Source: Anopheles merus (Eukaryota > Arthropoda > Insecta > Diptera > Culicidae). From it: 64,000 nt of DNA. A program made the position numbers and the translations under genes. How positions within the stretch are numbered: the first letter of the stretch is position 1; every line of letters starts with the position of its first letter. The stretch is from NCBI RefSeq assembly GCF_017562075.2, contig NC_054084.1, forward strand, positions 9,900,140 to 9,964,139, in the 5' to 3' direction. Below the pieces are notes generated by a model. It did no database searches. It saw only the letters and a program-made list of their open reading frames with translations, and was not told where the DNA came from. Shown one piece after another: positions 52,559 through 62,200 of this stretch.

Positions 52559-52625
52559 TTGCATACTTTTAGGCGTTTTTGAAATACAGTGTGAATTCAT
52601 GGACCTTATTGCATACCTTCAGGCG
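52559..52625 (+). repeat. Tandem pair of the dispersed motif, 50-bp offset
   Basis: TTGCATACTTTTAGGCG at 52559-52575 and TTGCATACCTTCAGGCG at 52609-52625 have the same orientation. The pair lies between the 3' ends of the two convergent genes, about 160 bp beyond the candidate Spaetzle poly(A) signal. Confidence 0.93.
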
Positions 52626-52788
52626 TTAGATTTACAGGGCTCGTCATCGAAGAATCGTAAAAAGCATCACGTAAACGCAAAAAGGATTTCAATTCTTAGA
52701 ACTATTTGTGATATAATAGTGAAATAATATTAACACAAACAGAAAGCCACACGCAACTGCACTTCACTCGCAGTAAGTAGTTTCCACA

Positions 52789-52794
52789 TTTATT
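52789..52794 (-). terminator. spz3: Candidate poly(A) signal of the Spaetzle-like gene
   Basis: AATAAA on the minus strand, about 260 bp beyond the stop codon. It is the best canonical hexamer I noticed in the proximal 3' flank; more distal AT-rich signals could also be used. Confidence 0.45.
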
Positions 52795-53053
52795 GTTATG
52801 CTTGAGAGCAGAGTAAAAACGGATAGATGATGCTTTACAAAATAACACATACAGCGTAAAAATGGAAAGAAATTGGAAAAGAAAGCGATACAAGCTAAAA
52901 GTGCGTCGGAACGCAGAGCGATGGTGTCTTACACACCCTTGGACTTGGTTGGTTTGGGCTCATCCTCTCTCTCCCTCTAACAGACGAATAAACAAAAATC
53001 TCAATTCAATTTGGTGTCTCCCCGGACCACAGGTGTGACAAGGCGCGCAGCAG

Positions 53054-53210
53054 CTAAGGATTGCACCGGCAGACGCAGCAGGACGGAAACAGGAACCAGT
53101 CCATAAAGATGCCCTTACAGTCGTTGTCCGGATCGTACGCTAGCAGTCGGTGCCATTTGTACTTCTGCTCACAGCCACAGTCGCCGGAGCAACGGTTCGT
53201 TTGGGTTTTA
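53054..53210 (-). CDS. spz3: Spaetzle-like gene, last exon (second half of cystine knot and stop)
   Basis: It encodes residues 518-569, with CSGDCGCEQKYKWHRLLAYD and FMDWFLFPSCCVCRCNP before a TAG stop. Eight cysteines lie here. The acceptor is AAGCAG|T, completing Ser518 with the preceding TC. Confidence 0.95.
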
Positions 53211-56200
53211 CTGCTTGGAGAAGAGGGGGATAAAAAACACACGTTGATGAACACACATCGCACAGCCCATCTCGAAGCCACACGGGGGCATGCTACTTAC
53301 GAACACACTTCCTGGTGGATCGCCTGCTCAAAGTGCTGCGTGTTGACGATGGCGCGCACCTTGCCGGCCGAATTCGTCGCCCAGTATGGCGTCACTATCT
53401 CGATCTTCGATTCGCACGCATCAACCCTGGAGGATCGACAAAATAAAACAAAAACCACAAACAAAAAAAAAAAGGTAAACGATCGTAATCGGCGCGCTAC
53501 TTGAGATCAACCATCCTTACCTGCCCGTGTTGGATTCGCCCGTGCCACCCCCATTTCCATTCGCCGGTGTGGCCGTCTGGCGTGCGTTCGTGCCCGATCC
53601 TCCGCTGCTGGAGCTTCCCCCACGCCCTCCGTTATTGCTGCCCCTGGAGCTGGTGTTCTGGCGCTTCTTGCGCAGCTTGCTGAAGTACGAGTCGCCCCCG
53701 ATCCGTACCTCGCCGCCCGGCTCCCCGTACAGGTCCATCAGCTCGGGCAGCAGCGTAAAGTCGTCGCCATCGTCGTACGGGTCGCCGGGCGTGCTCCGCT
53801 TTCGCTTCCGCCCCGGCCCGGCCGATGGTAACCGTGATGCCATCTCGAAGTCACCGTACATTCGCTTCATTAGTGCTTTGTTCTCGTCGATGAACATCTC
53901 AATCTTGTCGCTGGGAAACGAGCAAAATGCAAAATATCTTACAGTAACAACACCGTTTGATAACTATCTTCTGCTGGGTTCTTCTGGCTGAGAAGCATGC
54001 TGAAATGCGGCTGTCAGCGTGTGAGTGTGTGTGTTGTAGTGATGGGCAAATAACTATTTTATGCGGAGTCGGATCGATCGAACCTGGGTTGCACGGAAAA
54101 AAACTAAGGACTCATCAACTTCGAATCCGGACTAGTCCGAAATAGTCCGGATCAGTATGGATGAGTTCGAGGGTGTCCGAATGAGTCCGGATGGGTCCGA
54201 ATCGATCCGAATGAGTATACATCGGAGTCGGACCCGGAGTTACTCCAGACTGTTTTAGTGGGGGAGTGACTTCAGACTCATCAACTTTGAATCCACATGA
54301 GTCCGTATCAGTCTGGATGAGTTCAAATGAGTTCAAATGAGTCCGAATGAGTCCGGATGAGCCCAAATGAGTCCGAATGAGTCCAAATGAGTCTGAATTG
54401 TTCCGGATGGATCTGGATGAGTCCAGATGAGTACGGTCGAGTTCGGTTGAGTTCGGGCTAGTAGTTTAGACGGATATTTTCGGCCTAAGACTGAATCTTA
54501 CATATTCGATGCCTTATTTGAAAGGGACGAACGATAGCGGACAGTCATTTTGGGAATTAGAAATTGCATTGCCAACCTAGACTACTAGCCCGGACTCTAC
54601 CAGACTCGTTAGGATTCATCCGAACTCTTCCGGACTCATCGGGACTGATCCAGACTGATTCAGACTTGTCCAAATTTGTGGAATTAAATGCGGTTATGAT
54701 CCGGAGTCGGATTCATAGCTTGAGCATCAGAATCAGAGTCGATCCACGACTCCAATCCGCATTACCCATCACTAGTGTATTGGCCCCATCAACGCTGTTG
54801 TTCCGTGAATGTCACGGTGAAGACACCTGACGACGTTTTCAGCCTGCTGGTGGTGGTGGTAGCGCGCGTACATCGCCCCTGTTCGCGTACATCGCGCCCC
54901 CGGGGATGACACAGCTGGCCTTGCCATTCTAATCAACCTGCTGAACTTCTCCTCTCCACGGCGGCGCTCGCCGGGAAACAAATCGAGTGGAAAATCTCTT
55001 CACTGTCCGGTGGAGTCGAAGTCTTTGAAAATGTCTTCACCGTCTCCGTCTCTCTTGCTCTCCTCTTTCAAACCGCGCGCCTTAGAGTGGTGGACGCATC
55101 TTGGAGAGCGACGCCAGTGACCTCATTTCGAAATGTCACTTATTTATCTTTCTCATATTTTAGCGCATCCGCGGAGGACCGCCGGCGATTGGACCACATT
55201 TGAATTCCGGAGGCATTGTGAGCTCAAGAAGAGAAGGTGCACAGACACAGGCAGACCCAAACAAACAAAAAAAGAAGGAATCTTTCATCATCTGTGAAAT
55301 TGGCTTTGGCGCTTCGAAAAAGCGATCGAGCGATCTTGAATGATCCGAAAAATTAGTTTACCCTTAAGTGAGACGTCCGTCGTAAAATATGTTCGCCACA
55401 GCAGCAGAACACATACACACTCTAATGAATTCTACGTGTCATGTCCCGCGATCGTTCAGGTGGATGAAGTTCGGTCAGACGTAAGGAAAGAGCGCAATCG
55501 CGTAGCGCAGAATTTATGAGCCACTTTACCGAAAACGTCCACACCGTGCACTGCGTTTATGTCCCTGCGTCACGTTTGCGACGTTTTCCGCGACCCTGCC
55601 CCTCTTCTTGCAAAACCCCCTTACACTCACCTAGGATAGGTATTGCCCGCCGTCGGGCAGAACAGTTGATGGTACTTCTTTATGCAGGGAACACCTCTGA
55701 TGACATCTCCGTGAATGCTGAGCCCGAGCGCGACGGATAAAGCTGTCCACCAGATCTGCGAAAAAGGGGAGAAGGTTGTGGGTTGTGGTTATGTGTGCAT
55801 CCGAAACGGTGACGAAACATAATGGAGTAGCGCGTGGAGTGCGCACGTAGCACCCGATTCCAACAGCCTCAGTGCTCTAGGTTCTAGTGAATGACCTGTT
55901 GAGGTGCTGGTTCTTGTCGTTTCTGGCTGACGCGAAACCCTTCCGAACCGTGGTGGCGTACGTGCAGAATGGACCGTGGCGTGATCGTGGCCAATTTCCA
56001 TTCCGACGATCGTCGGTGCAGGTTTGTGAGTGTGTGATTCATCGATTCGTTTTTGCAGCCTGCCGCAGCGGCCCCAGATACTGGAGTCTGCTCACGTTCA
56101 GCACCAACTGTCACGACTGCTGCCGGTGGAAGTATAAACAACGCTTTGCTTTTGTCAACACACACACACACACACAAAAAGTGTCCAACTTAGCATGCGA

Positions 56201-59200
56201 CGCTCGTCCGGAAATATTGGTACATGGCGTCCCGGTTGATGGCGGTCCCGGGTCTGCCTGCCTGCCCGAGAAAGAGGACCCCATGTAGCACGGTAGCAAA
56301 TTGATTTATTTCTGCTTTTATGGCGTGATTCAACGCCTGGTCTGGAAAATGGAGTATTGTGGACAGCACCTACAACCGACTAGCGGCAGCGATCACGATC
56401 GAAACCCGATCGGGACACGTCTGGGCGGCGGGCGAATGCGGGAAATGCGTTCACTGCAAACTGCACTGCACAAAACAATTGGAGCAGCGCCTACCAGGTG
56501 GCATTATCACGGCCACCGTCCTTGGCGTGTCTAACGTTAAGGAAAGTAAATTAATTATCATTTCATAACCACCGGGGAACCCAACCTTTTGCTGATCGTT
56601 GCTCAGGACGGGGCAAAACTGTTCTTGCGCACGGTAGCAGCACCGACAACCGGGGGTCCGTTAAAGGGAAGTGAATGTGAAGGTCATAGTGACCCGGGGG
56701 CCTATGGGAGATGCCGATTCGTTCCACAAAAACCTAGCCCGGGTGTCCAAGTAGCAAGTAGCTCTGTGCCTGCTCGAGTCGCCGGTACCGAGACATAAGA
56801 CGCCAATTTTATTACACCACACCACTCCACCCGGTTGCACTACACAGTGCCTAATGGTGTGTGAGGCGAGATTGTTAGACGCAGCGAGCAACCGATTTTA
56901 TTGTCCAGTGTCCGGTAAAATATCAACCCAAATCGAATCAATCAAAAGCGTTTGGTAGCCACAAAAAAGTGGGAAGAAATCATGTACCTAACCCCGTCCC
57001 TGAGCAGGCACCCAGCCAAGCAAGCAACAAAACTCATTTTCGTCCATTGACTTATCTGACATTACTTGGACTTGGAACCAGCAAAAACCAGAGCCTAAAT
57101 ATCGTTGTTGGGTGTTTCTTCTACACAGTACTGTACCCCAACACAGGCAGCAGGAAGCTGACAGTCGCCCGAAACCACGCGCAAAAACCGTTCCTATGGT
57201 TACGAGCTCGTAAGCATTGCTGGGTGGTTCATGCTTTCAAAAATTTGTCACGTGGGCGGCTGGTTAAGCCGGTTTTCTGGTGCTGCTGCCTAAGCCCAGC
57301 TAGTCGCTCCCCTCTGTACCGAAAGTCAGAACGATCTTCGGGGCCCCGGAAGGGTGTATGTGTGTTGGTAATTTTTAGCGATCACAGAGGAACCTCCCTC
57401 CGCAAAACAAAAAAAAACAGGCAAAACACTGGTAGCGTTATTTGATTGATCTTCCTCCGGTTTTTTGGGGAGGAGAACCCAATACCAATCCCCGCCCGCC
57501 TTCAAGTCTGCTTGGCGCGCTTGAGTTGATTTGCATAAAAAATAGCCATCTTTTAATCTATCACATCACCCGCGTCAATGACACCGAGCCGAGCGGGCCT
57601 GTAAAAAGCATTTCCAGCCAGTGATTTGGTGTTGGTGGCGACGAACCCCTCCGTCACCAATACGTTCAGCTTAGGAGATACATTGCGCAATGTCAAAACG
57701 CGCGCGGTCAGGTGGGAATTCTTGCAGATAAATTAGAGCTTAAGGCTACCCACTATCGGCACAGCCGACAGTACAGTCATCTGAAATCGGTTCTACTAAA
57801 AGACATAAAGGTACAGGAACACGCTCATAATGGCGCTCGATTTTATCTAATCTTTAACGCGAGGTGTGTGTTACGCATTACACACACACGATCGTTACAC
57901 TTACCGGTATTTGGATGAACGTTCCGTTGCTGACTTGAGGATAGGCGAATAATGGCACGACAGGAACGGTCCCATTCTTTATAAATATGGGCCCCTGGAT
58001 CGGTGTGACTGTTGGCATGCGAGAGTTTTTACGATTATCTGGAATGAGCAGAAGAAAAAAAACAGGGCTTTCAGTTTCGACAGTACAGCACAACCTACAC
58101 ATTCACTCTCGTGCACAGGCAAAGGCACGTTCACTTCCTACCTCGGTTGAAGCGTGAAAGAACCGCCGGGTGACTTCGGATTCGCATTCCACCATTTAAT
58201 TCAGCTACACTAAACTACCTAAACATCCGACGTGTGTGTGTGTGTGCATAAGTTTCGCGCGAACCCGCGCGCGATTAGATCTACAATCGCACCAGCGAGT
58301 TCGCGCGAAACCACGTAGACACGCGCCAGAGACATGCGACGGAGATGCGCGAGCCGTACGTTGCATAAAGTCACCCCCCGCCCCCCTCGATGATGCCCGA
58401 ATCGAAACGGGGGTTTGGGGGTGGTGTTAGAGGCAAGGCGCACCCTAATCTTGCCCATGCACGCCATTCGCCGATATCGGAGCATCATGGGGAACATGTG
58501 AACATGGAGTAACATGGAGCTCATTGTGCGCTTTCCTGGAAGACGAAACTCTCACCAAACCCATCTGTAGAGCTGGTTGTAGTTTAATTGAGCAGAATGA
58601 AATCTTGCAATTGAGGTGTTGGGGGTGTAAAGGTATCCCATTTCAAGTCCGCGTGTTAATTGAATAAAACGTTTGTCAGTGTAATGCCGCAAGCAACAAA
58701 AAAAACGTTTTTATCATGCAAGCGATCGGCGCACTGTGAAAGGAGGATCACTCTTCGCGTGTCTTTTGCGAGCATTCGAAAAAAAAAAAAACAAATGCAC
58801 GCGGAAGCTCTGTCTAGGTGCGTTAGATCATACCGTTATGAACTTTGGCTCGGCTTCTCGCTTCACAAAAAAAGGAGTTAACAAACAAACCGACGCCAAG
58901 CCCACCGTGACACACAGCGGCAATAAACCACGAGCCAACCCGACGGGTGCAAAATGCCATCCACCCGGCCACCGCGGTGGCGCCGCCGGTCGACTGATTT
59001 ATGCTGTCAAAATTCGCGACAACACGCAACACGCAAACGCCAGCGACCGATCGAACGCCAATAAAGAACATGATCGCACATTAAAACTCGTGCCCAGTGC
59101 TGTGTGGGGGCCGATGACGATCGACCTTTAGCCGGGGTTTCAATGACCGATGTGCAGTGTGCGTGCCGCTACAGGCAGCGAAAGTCAAGGTTAGCGGGGT

Positions 59201-62200
59201 GACCCGTCACGTTGCGTTTCCTAAAGCGCACCCCGTTTTCGCAGTCTCAGCAGTCGCACCTCCTACGCGCTTGCCGGTGTGTGCGTTGTGTGTGAGAATC
59301 GATCGAGCAAAACCAAAAACCGAATGGGAAGCGCTTTAAAACGGATCGAACACTGCACATTCTTCCGGCCGTTAGTTGGCTGTGTTGTGTTGGGTGTGTT
59401 GGCAGCAGCGCATGAGTAACGCTTGATGTATGGTACGGTACTGTCCTTGGCAGATGTTTCCTTTCACTTATTTTCCGGCTGATTTGTCATCGATCTGATA
59501 TCCGTTACACACCACCAAAGAATGTCCGGCAAGAATGCATTGCTTCTACGAATTTCCGTTTAACAACAACACACACACACACACAGGATCCTCTCGACCA
59601 ACGCACTGAGTTGCACTCTCTAGGGGAGCTTTCGCACATCACACCACCACCACCACCACCACCATCCCAGGTGTTAATTGGCTGACAAATAGGTGTGCAA
59701 AGATTTCGCGCCACTACGCGACCTAACCGGATCACTAATCTAGTGCACCGTGCATGCTAATTTGCGTCGATTAGCCCGCACTGTACACCTACCCGACAGG
59801 CCGTCCTCAGTGTACGCAGTGACCAGAATGTCTTGCACGTCAAAAGCAAAGGCTACTAGTGTTTGTTTGTGTTTACGTGAGCGGGTTGTGGTGTTGCGGA
59901 ATTTTGGGTCGACGGACGGATGACAAACAAAGTGCGTCGAAGGGTAAAGCTGTTAGCGGTGGCGATCGAATTTGAGTCCCGAAAATGAGTACATCACACA
60001 GAAGAAAAACGAGAATTTCCTACAGTGCAGTTACGGGTTATTGAAATCGAAAGCAGTAGGTGTGAATAGTTTGGAATCTGCTGATTTGGGCTGTATACTA
60101 ATCATAGTTCCTTAATATTCGTATTGTTAGTCTCCTTGATGACATCAAAAATGCAGAACTAGCTACTAAACTAATTCATTTTACTAAAATGAGCCACAAA
60201 TACTTAGGATCCTCTCTACTACTTCCATCAACTCCCAACATTTTCGTCCACTAACTAATGTCCCTTTGTCACTCCACGGTGACCCGCTCAGTTACCAAAC
60301 AAAACCCAAGCGCTGGCACGAGAGTGCCATCCAAGTGATTGCTTTGCATCTAATTACTCGGAAGATACTTCTATCTGTTTGCTTGTGCATTACGAAACCT
60401 TCCCCTTTGCGCTGGGTGTATCCCACCACAGCAAAACGTCCTTCAGACCCCCTCAAAATCTCCTCTCCTCGCAACACATTAGCGCACACCGGAGCAGGCA
60501 TGACAATAATTTCATCCCAAAACGTTCCAACCATCACCGTCTGAGTCGATCGTCTCAGCTAATCAAAGAGCACACGTTAATCAGCAGCGCATACCAGGCC
60601 TCGCCGCGAAGCGTTGGTGAGATATTTCCATCAGCGAGCTAGCTAGCCTGCCCGCTCTGCTGCGTGCGTACGACGCAGCAATTAGCGATGCGTTCCCATG
60701 CGACCCCTTACACGTGTCTGTTGGGCGCGCTGCTGTGGGGAAGGTGCTGCTCTCCAACACACAGGCAAAGCCAAAGTACGACGAAAGCTTCAAGGGTTGT
60801 GTGCGTGGCACTACTAGCACACAGACTTACTGGCTGACTGGCATTGACGTGAAATTACCGCCCCATTGACGGCGGCCCAAGGGGTAGAGTGCGATTTGTT
60901 TGTGAACTTCTACGGATCAAACACCGACCTCCAGGTCGGATCTTCTACCGCCTGTATGGTGTGGATTTCGTAACAAAAATGCTAACGGTAGTGGAACGTT
61001 GCGCGTACGGAGGCGTTGAAGATCGTTTCCTGTGAGCCGTACGATCATCGCTAACAGCTGCACTATTCAAGTACAATGTTTCAAACAGAACTGGAGAGTC
61101 ATAAACACCGGCAAGGGCATCAGATTGCACCACTTTTCGGGGTGTCATCGTCATATCGGTGTGTGATTCTCCCACTACAACTATCGCATCTGGAAGTGAA
61201 ACCCCCACATCGATCGTTCGCACGTGGCAATAGCAACAACGCCGACATCCGCCGGTCGGAAGTGGCCGGATGTTTCAACTTCCCACCCCGCTTTGCATTG
61301 ACGCAACACGGCGGGAATTCTCACAGGATGTAGATTTTGTGTTTCTGTTAATTAAACTTGGCACATTTTTTTACTGCCCTGGCTGACGCACGCTCGGTCG
61401 TGGCACACTTTTGATCGGTGATCTAGTGGCAGGTCGTTTGCTGCAATAGAAGCTTGAAAGCGCTCTCCTATTGCTGGATGATGGATAACTGTCGTCCTAC
61501 GCCACACGCCACGAAAGGGAGCGTGTCGGAACAATGGCGATCGTTCTTGAGTGTTATGGTCTGAGAAAAAGTCACTCGTTGCATATTCAATGCTTCAAAT
61601 CTTCTTGAGCGATCGTTAGCTTACGGTCGTTTGTTTTAGTCTGTTCCTTTCTCAATGCTTGCCATCTTCAGTGCAATCGCAGTAAAGGTTATGGAGATGC
61701 ACACTAAAAGAGTACATCTGCATCTCGGTAGGTTTGCCAATTTCGTACCAGTACCACCATAAATGCAGCAACAAAAAACAAAATCCCATCCACTGCAATA
61801 AATCACTACCAAACAGACTCATGCAAACGCAAAACACTTAAGGGCACACTGTTGAAAGCTTCTCGCACCCAATAAATCAATTAGCCGGCACTGGTCGGCC
61901 CGTAAGGACGCTTTGCAAAGGGACACCCTACACATGTATGCGTGGGAACGTCAGCAAACATTCGTCCGCATGACGAACGATGGTTCAAAGCGCGTAATAT
62001 TTTCTCAACCACAGCCACAGACAATCAGACCCCTTTCGCCTGCACGCTGCTGAAGGCTTCGACCGTTATTGATTTTCTGTTTACGATGGGTACTTGGGGA
62101 ACATCGTGGGTCACTCTCGGGGTGGCCACAATCAAGCAGCAGCAGCAGCAGTAGCGCAATGCTAAAGGTCTACACACACTGTCCTGCAACTAGACGAGCC

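Larger units (their letters stand above)
50700..53053. other. Region between the stop codons of two convergent genes
   Basis: No coding exon is visible. It contains a poly(T) run at about 51489-51506, a GA-repeat stretch near 52120-52140, CA-rich sequence near 52150-52190, and a tandem pair of the dispersed 17-bp motif at 52559-52625. The right end (about 52790-53053) is probably the 3' UTR of the Spaetzle-like gene. Confidence 0.7.
54037..54774. mobile_element. Non-autonomous hAT-like element with tandem-repeat interior
   Basis: The left end reads TAGTGATGGGCAAATA and the right end, reversed, TAGTGATGGGTAATGCGG, matching typical hAT terminal repeats. The flanks GTGTGTTG (54029-54036) and GTGTATTG (54775-54782) are an 8-bp target duplication with one difference, the hAT hallmark. 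The interior is mostly a degenerate tandem array of a roughly 10-bp unit like GAGTCCGGAT (about 54110-54460), then about 100 bp of other sequence, then a shorter array in the opposite orientation (about 54585-54680), so the element is a long imperfect palindrome. It has no transposase. It lies in an intron of the Spaetzle-like gene. Confidence 0.88.

Noticed and set aside
53527..53991. Plus-strand frame of 154 codons, Pro-rich
   Set aside because: It is the antisense shadow of the Gly/Ser-rich exon of the Spaetzle-like gene.
54110..54460. CRISPR-like or satellite array
   Set aside because: The ~10-bp units have no spacers and lie inside an element with hAT ends in a eukaryotic intron.
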